This document shows, one piece after another, positions 1-7,969 of a stretch of DNA of 64,000 bases; the first letter of the stretch is position 1; each line of letters starts with the position of its first letter. A program made the translations under genes and the position numbers. The notes under the pieces are model-generated. The model had not been told where the DNA came from. It saw nothing but the letters and a program-made list of their open reading frames with translations, and did not search any database. The DNA comes from Anderseniella sp039978075 (GTDB lineage Bacteria > Pseudomonadota > Alphaproteobacteria > Rhizobiales > Aestuariivirgaceae), in contig JBDWCA010000011.1 in assembly GCA_039978075.1 (NCBI GenBank), positions 186,001 to 250,000 of the forward strand, in the 5' to 3' direction.

Positions 1-159
1 AAAGCGGTCAAACATCGCAGTTCCGGCATTGCCGATGAGAACCAGCGAGCGACCTGCAAACTCAACCCCAGTTGCTGCTTCCAGCCACCCCAGTACCTCA
101 AAGCTCTCGGCGCGGATGCGCGTTTCAATTGCAGCCGCCGCGGGACCAGTATCAGGCAA
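1..159 (-). CDS. Partial protein N-terminus, possibly ferredoxin/MMACHC-like
   Basis: This is the N-terminal part of a gene that leaves the window at the left edge, read on the minus strand. An open frame begins at a TTG at 159, overlapping the last 8 bases of the MttB gene upstream, which suggests translational coupling. The visible ~53 residues include an acidic-basic helix followed by a hydrophobic strand, LVLIGNAG, near residues 40-47. A strand like this occurs at the start of some small ferredoxin or cobalamin-reductase-like proteins, but I cannot confirm the family from so little. The position directly after a corrinoid methyltransferase suggests a role in the same pathway. The start codon is inferred because no ATG is available near the overlap. 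Confidence 0.4.
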   Translation of the reverse strand, partial: MPDTGPAAAAIETRIRAESFEVLGWLEAATGVEFAGRSLVLIGNAGTAMFDRF

Positions 160-1729
160 AGCGAGAATGGCCCGGTTGCAGCAAGGCGCGATCCAGCTTG
201 ATGTCATGGTCGGCGCGCAGTTGCTGGTCAATGTCTGCTGGCAGGTAGTCGGGGAAGTATCCCGACAAAATCTTGTCCTTGCGCGCCGCAGCCACTTTGA
301 CGACATCAGGCTTCTTCGCCTCGTTCCACTCCTTCGGGCTCATACGGTTGCCCACATCCGGGTAGACATAGTCCTTCTGCATCAAATCCAGCGTCTGGCC
401 AGACCCGAGATAATGACCCGGTCCCTGGGTACAGACTTCAGTGATCACGTCGATGGACAAGGTCGCGTCATTCACTTCAATGCCGCGCACATTGCGATTG
501 ACCGCACCCAGCATGTCATTGTCGATCAGCAGGCTTTCAAAGCAGAACCCGAGCAGGGAGGCATGCATGCCGGCGGCCTCATAGAGCATGTTGATGCCCG
601 ACATGGCGGTAAGCGCCGCGTTCACCCCGTGCTCGCAGCCTGCCTGCATGTCCGGCAGTTTGCTGTCGGCCATTCCGGCGGCGGAACCTGTCGGCAGGTC
701 ATAGAACTGGCCCATCTGCGCGCATGCCGAAGAGATCAGGGCCTGCTCGCCGGACCCGCCCGACATGGCACCGGTCCTGAGGTCAGATACAAACGGCCAT
801 GGCCCCCATAGCGCATAGGCGCCTGGCTGTATGGCATTTACATAGGCCAGTCCGGCCAGGCATTCAGCCACCGCCTGAACCACTGTGCCGGCCAATGCAG
901 CCGGTGAGGTGGCACCCGCCTGAGCTGCCGACAGCAGCAGCACCGGCATGCCGCCGCGCACGGCCACTTCCAGGCAGCGGCAGGCGTCTTCTGCCCACTT
1001 CATCGGCGGCACCACAAAACAGTTCGACTGGCTGACAAACGGCCGCTCGCGCCACTTGGCTTCACTGCCGGCCACCACATGCAGCATCTCCAGGCACTCG
1101 CGCACATGGTCCGGCTCCACCATGGAGGTACCGATGTGTTTCGACGTCCCGGCCAGGCAGGCGTAAAGCGTGTTCACGTCAAGATCTCGCGGCTCGACCA
1201 TGTCGCGTGCGACCAGCGGACGCTGGAAGAAATGAATATGCTCGCAATTGTCGACAATGCGGGCCGCATCGTAGAGGTCGATCAGCAGGGAGTCCCGATA
1301 GGCTTCCGTTTCGGGTTCGACAACGTGAACGGCAGCACCGGCAGTGCCGAAATGAACATTGGTGCCCCATGGTTCAAGATCATATTTGGGGTCACGGGCA
1401 AACAGCGGAAATCGCCGCGCACAGATTGTCAGCGTATCCTCGATCAGGGCACGCGGATACCGCAACCGTCCATCATCGTCCAGCGTGCAACCCCTTTCCG
1501 TCATCAGTTCGATACAGGAGGGGATTGAGTTTCCGATACCAACCGTCTCAAGCAATGTCAGCGCGGCTTCATGGATCTTTTCAATCTCTGCCTGAGTGAG
1601 CGGTTTGTATTTACCACCCTGCATGCCCGGGCGAACCGCTGCCTCATCGACAGGTATGGCGCGCGAGCGCATGGCTTTGCGGGCTTCACGCCCACCGCGC
1701 CGGCGATTGGTATCTTCTGCTACGGACAT
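152..1729 (-). CDS. MttB-family corrinoid methyltransferase 1 (non-pyrrolysine)
   Basis: This 525-residue protein belongs to the trimethylamine methyltransferase (MttB) superfamily, whose members transfer a methyl group from a quaternary or tertiary amine to a cytoplasmic corrinoid protein. The whole frame is open with no in-frame amber codon, so it is the pyrrolysine-free type that includes glycine betaine methyltransferase MtgB. Family segments are visible, for example TSMVEPDHVRECLEMLH in the barrel and the glycine-rich GSGEQALISSACAQ. The N-terminus carries an arginine-rich stretch, RRRGGREARKAMRS at about residues 9-22, which recurs in its partners. GAGGG lies about 9 bases before the ATG at 1729. 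It diverges from a LysR gene, its probable regulator. The true substrate is unknown. Confidence 0.88.
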   Translation of the reverse strand: MSVAEDTNRRRGGREARKAMRSRAIPVDEAAVRPGMQGGKYKPLTQAEIEKIHEAALTLLETVGIGNSIPSCIELMTERGCTLDDDGRLRYPRALIEDTLTICARRFPLFARDPKYDLEPWGTNVHFGTAGAAVHVVEPETEAYRDSLLIDLYDAARIVDNCEHIHFFQRPLVARDMVEPRDLDVNTLYACLAGTSKHIGTSMVEPDHVRECLEMLHVVAGSEAKWRERPFVSQSNCFVVPPMKWAEDACRCLEVAVRGGMPVLLLSAAQAGATSPAALAGTVVQAVAECLAGLAYVNAIQPGAYALWGPWPFVSDLRTGAMSGGSGEQALISSACAQMGQFYDLPTGSAAGMADSKLPDMQAGCEHGVNAALTAMSGINMLYEAAGMHASLLGFCFESLLIDNDMLGAVNRNVRGIEVNDATLSIDVITEVCTQGPGHYLGSGQTLDLMQKDYVYPDVGNRMSPKEWNEAKKPDVVKVAAARKDKILSGYFPDYLPADIDQQLRADHDIKLDRALLQPGHSRFA

Positions 1730-1785
1730 TCCCGTTTTCCCTCGACTCAGAGCCTTGTTATAATAGATGCAAGTGTGCGCGTTTC

Positions 1786-1828
1786 TGAGAATCTTGGAAA
1801 GCGCATAGTTCTCATTTCATGTTGAGAA
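1786..1828. promoter_or_regulatory. Repeated TGAGAA/TTCTCA elements in a divergent promoter region
   Basis: The space between the divergent MttB and LysR genes contains TGAGAA at 1786-1791, its inverse TTCTCA at 1809-1814, and TGAGAA again at 1823-1828. An AT-rich TATAAT lies at 1759-1764. Spaced inverted half-sites between a LysR gene and its divergent neighbour are where LysR operators normally lie. The assignment to this LysR protein is inference from position. Confidence 0.4.
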
Positions 1829-1926
1829 TTTTTCACCACTTTGACGTTCTTTCCTGTTGATATAGAGCGGTTTCAGGTCAATATTGCCTGCAACGAACAT
1901 CAATAGCGCCAACAGGGTGAGTAAAC

Positions 1927-2859
1927 GTGACCAAGCGAAATCTGCCGCCCTTGCGAGCGCTGACAGCATTTGAGGCCGCCGCCAGACTGGGCAGTTTCCG
2001 TCGTGCCGCTGATGAACTTGGCCTCACCAGATCGGCCATCAGTCACCAGATCAAGGCGCTCGAAGAGATGCTCGGTGTGGATCTGTTTTCGCGCGATGGC
2101 AAACGGGCAGAACTGTCCGGACCGGGGCTGATCTACTTTCCTGCTGTCCGGGAAGCATTTGACCAGATTGAAAGCCAGACCCAGGTCATCCGGCCGCGAG
2201 CGTCGGGCAACGAACTGACCGTGCAGGTCTATGTGACGGTGGCGATGAAATGGCTGTTGCCGCGCCTGCATGATTTTGAACGGCGCCATCCAAACATGCG
2301 CGTGCGGCTGTCCACATCATATTTCGACTGGGATTTTGACGCTGACAATGCGGACGTCGCCATCATCCTGGCGCGCAGGCGCAGTGATGATCATCATTAC
2401 CGGAACCTGTTCCGGTCACGGTTAAAACCGGTTTGTTCGCCCGATTACCTGGCGCGTTTCGGCAACATATCAACACCGCAGGATTTGCTGCGTCACAAGC
2501 TGCTTTATGTCTATTCGGCCCAGGAAGACTGGCGATTGTGGCTCAAGGCTGCCGGCCTCGGTGAAACCAAACTGTCCAGCACACTCGCTTTCGACAGTTA
2601 CCTGCTGGCCCAGGAAGCGGCGGCGGCAGGCCAGGGCATTGCGATGACTATAGGCCCCTATGCACGTGACGAGCTTGCGTCGGGAAGGCTGGTGCAGCCG
2701 GTTGATCTGGACGTGCCACACCAGCACTGGTGGACGTTTGCCTGCCGCGCAACTGACCGTCTGCTGCCCAAGGTCAAACTGTTTGAAGACTGGTTGCTTG
2801 AGCAGGTTGCCGGTGATGAGGACATTCCGGATATGGAGAGGGAGGCACGAGAGGCATGA
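1927..2859 (+). CDS. LysR-family transcriptional regulator (GcvA-like)
   Basis: This is a 310-residue LysR-type regulator. The N-terminal winged helix-turn-helix occupies about residues 8-65, with the typical ALTAFEAAARLGSFRRAADE start and LTRSAISHQIKALE recognition helix. A two-lobed inducer-binding domain follows from about residue 90, and the arrangement resembles the GcvA/AmpR group. It lies divergent from MttB 1 and its stop overlaps the start of MttB 2 in an ATGA, so it is probably co-translated with MttB 2 and controls both. The inducer is unknown but is plausibly the methylated amine substrate or a product of its demethylation. Confidence 0.9.
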   Translation: MTKRNLPPLRALTAFEAAARLGSFRRAADELGLTRSAISHQIKALEEMLGVDLFSRDGKRAELSGPGLIYFPAVREAFDQIESQTQVIRPRASGNELTVQVYVTVAMKWLLPRLHDFERRHPNMRVRLSTSYFDWDFDADNADVAIILARRRSDDHHYRNLFRSRLKPVCSPDYLARFGNISTPQDLLRHKLLYVYSAQEDWRLWLKAAGLGETKLSSTLAFDSYLLAQEAAAAGQGIAMTIGPYARDELASGRLVQPVDLDVPHQHWWTFACRATDRLLPKVKLFEDWLLEQVAGDEDIPDMEREAREA

Positions 2860-4424
2860 GTGAAGTAATGGGCACAGGACCGCGCAAGTCACGCAGGCGT
2901 GGCGATGCCCGTCGTGCCGCGGCGGCGGGGGATTCCGGCCCGGTAACACTGGCGCAACAGGCCCCGGGTCAGGCGAGGCTGATGTTCGAACCGGCACGTA
3001 TTGTCTCCGATGACGAACTGGAAAGCCTGCATCAGGCATCACTGGAAGTGCTGGAGACAATCGGTATTGATGTCATGCTGCCGGAAGCGCGTGATTATTT
3101 TTCACGGGCAGGGGCAAGTGTTGATGGCGAACGCGTGCGCATTCCCGGAGAGGTGATCATGAACGCAATCGCGACGGTGCCGTCGCGGTTCACGTTCCAT
3201 GCCCGCAACCCGGACAAGACAATACAACTTGGTGACGGATGGCTGGCATTCGGTACTGTCGGCTCTGCACCAAACTCTGCTGACCTTGCAAACGGGCGCC
3301 GTCCGGGCAATCTGGAAGACTACCGGCGTTTCCTGAAGCTCGCTCAGAGTTTCAACTGTATTGATTTCATATCGGGTTATCCGGTCGAGCCGATCGATGT
3401 TCATGCCTCAGTTCGCCACCTGGTGGCGCTGAAGGACATGGCGCTGATGACCGAAAAACCGTTCCATGCCTACTCGCTGGGCCCGGAACGTATCCGTGAC
3501 GGAATCGAGATCGCCCGCATTGCCCGTGGCGTGAGCCATGAGCAGTTGGAAACCGAGCCGTCCCTGTTCACAATCATCAACACCAATTCACCGTTGAAGA
3601 TGGACGTGCCGATGCTGCAGGGCGTCATCGAAATGGCGCGCCGCAACCAGATTGTGTGCGTCACGCCGTTTACGCTTTCAGGTGCCATGGCCCCGGTGAC
3701 CGTTGCCGGTGCCCTGGTGCAGCAGAACGCTGAAGCTCTTGCCGGTATTGCACTCACCCAGCTTGTGCGTCCCGGTGCGCCGGCCATCTATGGTGGGTTT
3801 ACCTCCAACGTCGACATGAAGTCCGGCGCACCGGCCTTCGGGACACCTGAGTACATGAAAGCGGCGATGGTGAGCGGTCAACTGGCGCGCCGCTATCACA
3901 TTCCATATCGCACCTCGAATACTTGCGCCGCCAATGCGCTGGATGCGCAGGCGGCCTATGAAAGCGTGTTTTCCTTGTGGGGCGTCACCATGGGCGGCGG
4001 CAATCTGGTGATGCATGGTGCCGGGTGGATGGAAGGCGGGCTGGTAGCGTCCATGGAGAAATTCGTGCTCGATTGCGATCTGATACAAATGGTCAAATCG
4101 TTTCTGCAACCGCTGGATCTGCGCCGCGATGCGCTGGGGCTTGATGCCATGGACGAGGTTGGCCCCGGGGGGCATTTCTTCGGGTGTGCTCACACCATGG
4201 CGCGTTATGAAAGCGCGTTTTACTCGCCGTTGATTTCAGACTGGCGCAATTTCGAGCAGTGGCAGTCGACCGGCTCACCGCACGCCAGCGACAAGGCGCA
4301 AGGCGTGTTGAAGCAGGTGCTTGAAACCTATCAGACACCTGCGATTGACCCGGCTGTTGAAGAGGAGCTTGAGGCTTTTGTGGCCAGGCGTACTGAAGAA
4401 GGTGGTGCGCCGACAGACTTCTGA
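2856..4424 (+). CDS. MttB-family corrinoid methyltransferase 2 (non-pyrrolysine)
   Basis: This is the second MttB-superfamily methyltransferase, 522 residues. It shares with copy 3 the core segments IEMARR..., LSGAMAPVTVAGALVQQNAE and the C-terminal DEVGPGGHFFGCAHT at about residues 428-442, a signature of the MttB barrel. The frame has no internal amber codon. The first 30 residues are basic and disordered-looking (PRKSRRRGDARRAA). It overlaps the upstream LysR gene by 4 bases and is followed by a solute-binding-domain gene 64 bases downstream, so the three may form one transcript. It is clearly diverged from copy 1, which suggests a different substrate. Methyl transfer to a corrinoid protein is known for the family, but the amine substrate is not visible here. 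Confidence 0.88.
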   Translation: MSEVMGTGPRKSRRRGDARRAAAAGDSGPVTLAQQAPGQARLMFEPARIVSDDELESLHQASLEVLETIGIDVMLPEARDYFSRAGASVDGERVRIPGEVIMNAIATVPSRFTFHARNPDKTIQLGDGWLAFGTVGSAPNSADLANGRRPGNLEDYRRFLKLAQSFNCIDFISGYPVEPIDVHASVRHLVALKDMALMTEKPFHAYSLGPERIRDGIEIARIARGVSHEQLETEPSLFTIINTNSPLKMDVPMLQGVIEMARRNQIVCVTPFTLSGAMAPVTVAGALVQQNAEALAGIALTQLVRPGAPAIYGGFTSNVDMKSGAPAFGTPEYMKAAMVSGQLARRYHIPYRTSNTCAANALDAQAAYESVFSLWGVTMGGGNLVMHGAGWMEGGLVASMEKFVLDCDLIQMVKSFLQPLDLRRDALGLDAMDEVGPGGHFFGCAHTMARYESAFYSPLISDWRNFEQWQSTGSPHASDKAQGVLKQVLETYQTPAIDPAVEEELEAFVARRTEEGGAPTDF

Positions 4425-4488
4425 TTGACCTTGTGACGCGCCATCGCGCATTCTGCATTGTCCCCGAACCGCCAAACCGGACTGCTTC

Positions 4489-5211
4489 ATGAAATTTGCC
4501 TATTTGATCGAACCGCCGTTCAACCACAAACGTGATGACGGGACGGTAACCGGATGTGATGTAGAACTCGGCAAAACCGTGTTTGCGTCCATCGGGGCAG
4601 GGCCGTTTGAACCGGTTGAGACAGAATTCGCCGACTTGCTGCCCGGTGTCGCCGAAGGGCGCTGGCGTATGACCACAGGCCTGTTTGCAACCGAGGAACG
4701 CCGGCAGATTGCTTCTTTCAGCAGGCCTGTGTGGGCGCTGCCGGATGGTTTGCTGGTGGCCGCCGGCAATCCGCTGGCCTTGTCAGGGTACAAGTCACTG
4801 GCGGCATCCGGGACCGCTATGCTGGCGGTTATCAGGGATCAGTTCCAGCATCGCTCTGCGGTGGAATTTGGTGTTCCGGAACACCGCATCATGATTTTCG
4901 AAACCTATACCGAAGCCTGCCATGCAGTTCGTGACGGCAAGGCGGATGCTTATGCCAGTGTGGCGCGCGCTCATTCCGGTTTTCTGGAACAGCACCCTGA
5001 ATTGGGTTTGGACGTGGTTGTGGTCCCCCCTAGTGAAAAACAACCGGCCGTCGGATCATTTGCGTTCAGCAAACAGGACGATGAACTGCGCCAACAGGTG
5101 GATGCCGTGCTGGCAGATTACCTCGGCTCGCCTGAACACCGCGCCATGATGGCCGGGTTCGGGTTCAGTGACACCGAGATTGATCTCGTGGCAAACTGGC
5201 ATCCGGAATAG
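4489..5211 (+). CDS. Family 3 solute-binding-domain protein without signal peptide
   Basis: These 240 residues look like a complete periplasmic-binding-protein fold of the amino-acid family (SBP_bac_3): FAYLIEPPFNHK near the start, GCDVELGKTVFASIG as the first lobe helix, and a LPGVAEGRWRMTTGLFATEERR segment matching the usual 'DMI.AGMTIT.ERA' region. Family members normally have a cleaved leader of 20-30 residues. Here the mature-type domain starts directly at the methionine, and no leader can be read upstream in frame. The protein may therefore act in the cytoplasm as a sensor or binding protein. It sits downstream of MttB 2, so its ligand may be the methylated substrate. No permease or ATPase gene accompanies it. 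Confidence 0.72.
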   Translation: MKFAYLIEPPFNHKRDDGTVTGCDVELGKTVFASIGAGPFEPVETEFADLLPGVAEGRWRMTTGLFATEERRQIASFSRPVWALPDGLLVAAGNPLALSGYKSLAASGTAMLAVIRDQFQHRSAVEFGVPEHRIMIFETYTEACHAVRDGKADAYASVARAHSGFLEQHPELGLDVVVVPPSEKQPAVGSFAFSKQDDELRQQVDAVLADYLGSPEHRAMMAGFGFSDTEIDLVANWHPE

Positions 5212-5216
5212 TTGTA

Positions 5217-5636
5217 TTGGACCTTCTGATACTGTTCGGGTCGGCTTTTCTTGCAGCGACTGTCTTTCCTGCTCAGTCGGAAGCCGTACTGCTTGTCATT
5301 CAGGCAAAGGGCGTGTCGTCCGATATGCTGCTGCTGGTTGTCGCCAGCCTGGGCAATACGCTCGGGGCGTGCGTGAACTGGGGTCTTGGCAGGTTTGCAT
5401 CCGGCCTGCGTGAGACGTCGTGGTTTCCGGCAAGTTCCGGTCAGTTGCAGCGCGCAGAAAGCTGGTACGCGCGCTGGGGCGTCTGGTCATTGTTGCTCAG
5501 CTGGATGCCGTTCGTGGGCGACCCGTTGACGGTGATCGCCGGCTTGCTGCGCACACCGTTCCTTGTGTTTGTAGTCATTGTGGCATTTGCCAAAACCGGA
5601 CGGTATGCCGTGCTGTTGTGGATCGCTGCCATTTGA
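5217..5636 (+). CDS. YqaA-type DedA-like membrane protein
   Basis: This is a small integral membrane protein of 139 residues in the VTT/DedA superfamily, YqaA branch. Four hydrophobic stretches are visible, at about residues 2-30, 37-58, 80-105 and 113-138. The conserved re-entrant segment WMPFVGDPLTVIAGLLR (about 98-114) is the family hallmark. It begins with TTG at 5217, 5 bases after the stop of the preceding gene. Relatives are linked to lipid scrambling or membrane homeostasis in general terms, but a specific role for YqaA proteins is not known. Its link to the methyltransferase genes upstream may be only positional. Confidence 0.75.
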   Translation: MDLLILFGSAFLAATVFPAQSEAVLLVIQAKGVSSDMLLLVVASLGNTLGACVNWGLGRFASGLRETSWFPASSGQLQRAESWYARWGVWSLLLSWMPFVGDPLTVIAGLLRTPFLVFVVIVAFAKTGRYAVLLWIAAI

Positions 5637-5645
5637 CAAGAATGA

Positions 5646-5665
5646 CGCGGTGCTTTCGCACCGCG
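5646..5665. terminator. GC-rich hairpin between convergent genes
   Basis: CGCGGTGC at 5646-5653 pairs perfectly with GCACCGCG at 5658-5665 around a TTTC loop. It sits just after the stop of the YqaA gene and before the end of the convergent gene. There is no T-run after it, so intrinsic termination is likely but weak. Confidence 0.45.
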
Positions 5666-5741
5666 CCATTCCCCCGTTCCGGTCCTCAATCAGATCATCT
5701 GCTGAGGCCGTGCATCATAACAGTGAACGGCAAGCGACCGC

Positions 5742-6113
5742 TTACCTGCCGCCACTGACGCGACCTCTGCCGAAACCGTGGCCGAAACCACGATGTCCGT
5801 AGCCTCTGCGGAAGCTACGGCCGCCATAGTAATAGGGTGACGCATAGTAGCCGTGACGGCCGAAGCCGAATCCGCGGCTGCGGAAACTGCGGCGAGACCG
5901 GAACCTGCGATTGCCGAACCGCCGTGAGCGGAAACCGCGTTTGCGCAGATGCGCCTTTGTTACCTTGCCGGTTGTTGTTTCAAGGCCGGCATGGGCAAAG
6001 GCTGCGCCTGGAACAGGTGCCGCAGACACCTGGGCTGACACAAGGGTGGCAAATGCGAGTGCGCCGGCCACCGCAAGTCCTGTCAAAGTAGTCGAGTTGG
6101 TTGATTTTAACAT
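5742..6113 (-). CDS. Secreted Arg/Gly/Phe-rich low-complexity protein
   Basis: This protein of 123 residues begins with a clear signal peptide (charged start, hydrophobic stretch about 9-31 and an alanine-rich cleavage region near VSAAPVP). The mature part from about residue 55 is low complexity and strongly basic, with repeated RGF, RRF, GFG and GYGH units rich in Arg, Gly, Phe, Tyr and His. I do not recognise a named family. Similar short exported RG/GY-rich proteins are common in alphaproteobacteria and are unassigned. The repeats suggest a flexible polymer- or surface-binding role, but that is inference. The codon pattern and clean leader support a real gene. Confidence 0.65.
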   Translation of the reverse strand: MLKSTNSTTLTGLAVAGALAFATLVSAQVSAAPVPGAAFAHAGLETTTGKVTKAHLRKRGFRSRRFGNRRFRSRRSFRSRGFGFGRHGYYASPYYYGGRSFRRGYGHRGFGHGFGRGRVSGGR

Positions 6114-6403
6114 GAGCTATTGCTCCTTTTTGTTTCGGGACAAACCGGCGAGGTACTCAGTGTATTCCGGCACAGTATGATCACGGGCTGGCCGGAAAAC
6201 GTGAGATGTCTCGCCAGCTCTATTGACCAGACGCTACGCCTTCAAAGGCGATGTTGGGAAATCAAGCCACATCACTTGGGCGGGAGGCTCGGTGATAAGC
6301 AGCACACGGGTTTGTGTGCCGCTTGATGATCATTGAAGGATGCAGCAGCACGTGACACGATGCCGGTTCGAAAGTCTTTCTCCATGCAGGATGTTCCCCG
6401 ACA

Positions 6404-7015
6404 ATGAAAACCATCGACTACTACTATTCCACCCGGTCCAACTTCACGCTGCTTGGCGCGGGCAGGCTCAATGCGCTGGCTGCGAAGTACAAGCGTCGCA
6501 TAGTGCATCGGCCCATTCTGCTGTCGGAGACGATGAAGCCGCTGAAGGCGATACCGTTTCACAAGAGGCCTGCCATCCTGCGCAATTACGCCATGCACGA
6601 TGCGTTGCGCACGGCCGATCATCTGGGCATTCCGCTGTTGCGGGAGCCGGTACATCACATGGGACCGGTCGAGCTGCCGTCGGGCATCGTTATTGCCGGG
6701 CAGAACGCCGTGCTGCGCGGTGAGGCCGGCGATGTGGACCGGTTGAGTGTAGGTGTGCTGGAAGCGCTATGGCTGCATGACCGCGATATTGCCGATGAAG
6801 CGGTCGTGGCAGACCTGGTAAAGGCTGCCGGTTTCAAGGATACAGATGCACTGATCGCCGAAGCCATGACGGATGCCACGCAGGCTGAACTGATGCGCAA
6901 TTGCACTGAAGCCATCATCCGCGGTGTGATCGGTGCACCAACATACTTTGTCGGCGAGGAAATGTTCTACGGCCAGGACCGGATCGATTACATGGAACGA
7001 GAGCTCGCCGGTTAA
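6404..7015 (+). CDS. 2-hydroxychromene-2-carboxylate isomerase / DsbA-family protein
   Basis: These 203 residues belong to the kappa-class glutathione transferase/HCCA isomerase branch of the DsbA thioredoxin-like fold. The start DYYYSTRSNFTLLGAGRL matches the usual 'D.. sPysyL' strand, and instead of a CxxC the active position is a Ser/Asn pair, as in HCCA isomerases. The C-terminal VIGAPTYFVGEEMFYGQDRID (about 175-195) is the family's cis-proline segment. The usual role is glutathione-dependent isomerisation in aromatic catabolism, but many genomic copies have no known substrate. It ends 4 bases inside the convergent lyase gene. The 290-base gap upstream shows only an imperfect hairpin at about 6296-6324. 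Confidence 0.82.
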   Translation: MKTIDYYYSTRSNFTLLGAGRLNALAAKYKRRIVHRPILLSETMKPLKAIPFHKRPAILRNYAMHDALRTADHLGIPLLREPVHHMGPVELPSGIVIAGQNAVLRGEAGDVDRLSVGVLEALWLHDRDIADEAVVADLVKAAGFKDTDALIAEAMTDATQAELMRNCTEAIIRGVIGAPTYFVGEEMFYGQDRIDYMERELAG

Positions 7016-7860
7016 GGCTTCGCCTGTCGCGCCGTCGCCAGCAGATCATCAACTTCGGAAAAACTGGCCGCATACTGGGCATATTCAAATGTGCCCTTGT
7101 CGCGCAGTTCGCGTGCGGCCTGCAGGAACCCGCCAATTGCCGCGCGGGCAAATGATGAACCGGTAGAAACACGTCGTACACCGCATTCCAGCAAATCCGT
7201 CACGGTGAAATGTGCAGCCGCCGTCCCGATCACGACATTGACCGGTTTGGTGACCGCGTCACACACCCGCTCGATGTCTTCGATGGACGACAGGCCCGGT
7301 GCATACAAAACATCCGCGCCTGCAGCCTCAAATGCGATCAGGCGGGAAATCGTGTCGTCAAGGTCGGGCCGGCCATGCAGGAAGTTTTCCGCGCGTGCCG
7401 TCAGCATGAACGGCCGCTTGAGTGATCGGCGCGCTTCCACCGCAGCGGTTATACGCTCCACCGCGTGCGTGAAGTCGAAAATCGGGTCGTCCTGCTTGCC
7501 GGTAGTGTCTTCTATCGTGCAGCCGGCCAGCCCGGTCGCGGCTGCCTGGCGGATGGTCTCGGCCACCGTATCGGGTCTGGCGCCAAAGCCGTTTTCAAGA
7601 TCTGCCGATACGGGCAGGGGGGTGGCTTTCACCATCATGGCGCAGTGTTCCAGTGCCTCCTTGCGGCTGACTTCACCGGGCCAGTCCCGTTTGCCGACGC
7701 TGAAGGCGTATCCGGCGCTGGTTGTGGCAATGGCTTCAAAACCCATCGCCTGCATCATGCGCGCAGAACCCTTGTCCCAGGCATTGGGTAAAATCAGGAC
7801 CTTGTCTTCGCGATCGTGAAGTTGCTCGAAGTGCTCCGCCTTTTGCCTGGTCAATGGCAT
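7012..7860 (-). CDS. Isocitrate lyase/PEP mutase superfamily protein
   Basis: This is a 282-residue TIM-barrel protein of the phosphoenolpyruvate mutase/2-methylisocitrate lyase superfamily. Visible signatures are SADLENGFGARPDTVAET, where the family has its metal-binding Asp, and GCTIEDTTGKQDDP further on. The isocitrate lyase KKCGH motif is absent, so true isocitrate lyase activity is unlikely. Start ATG 7860 was chosen over an upstream in-frame codon at 8022 because GGGAGG lies just ahead of it, and because the longer form would overlap the preceding gene with non-homologous sequence. It lies 109 bases downstream of the corrinoid activator gene on the same strand, so it may be the last gene of that operon. 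The substrate is unknown. Confidence 0.82.
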   Translation of the reverse strand: MPLTRQKAEHFEQLHDREDKVLILPNAWDKGSARMMQAMGFEAIATTSAGYAFSVGKRDWPGEVSRKEALEHCAMMVKATPLPVSADLENGFGARPDTVAETIRQAAATGLAGCTIEDTTGKQDDPIFDFTHAVERITAAVEARRSLKRPFMLTARAENFLHGRPDLDDTISRLIAFEAAGADVLYAPGLSSIEDIERVCDAVTKPVNVVIGTAAAHFTVTDLLECGVRRVSTGSSFARAAIGGFLQAARELRDKGTFEYAQYAASFSEVDDLLATARQAKP

Positions 7861-7969
7861 GCCGTGACCTCCCGTGCCGATATCTTGAGCTGTCCCTGTA
7901 CTGACTCTGACAGGAATCGTGCTGTGTGCAAGGGGGCAGGTGTCAGTAGACATCGATTGTAGAAAAGCT

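Noticed and set aside
1759..1764. TATAAT as a plus-strand promoter for LysR
   Set aside because: No -35 element at proper spacing was found and the start is over 160 bases away, so it is noted but not called.
6360..6373. GGTTCGAA resembling a tRNA T-loop
   Set aside because: There is no matching acceptor, D- or anticodon arm around it.
7091..7819. 242-codon open frame opposite the lyase gene
   Set aside because: It is antisense to a gene with clear family motifs and its composition is Ser/Arg-rich like a shadow frame.
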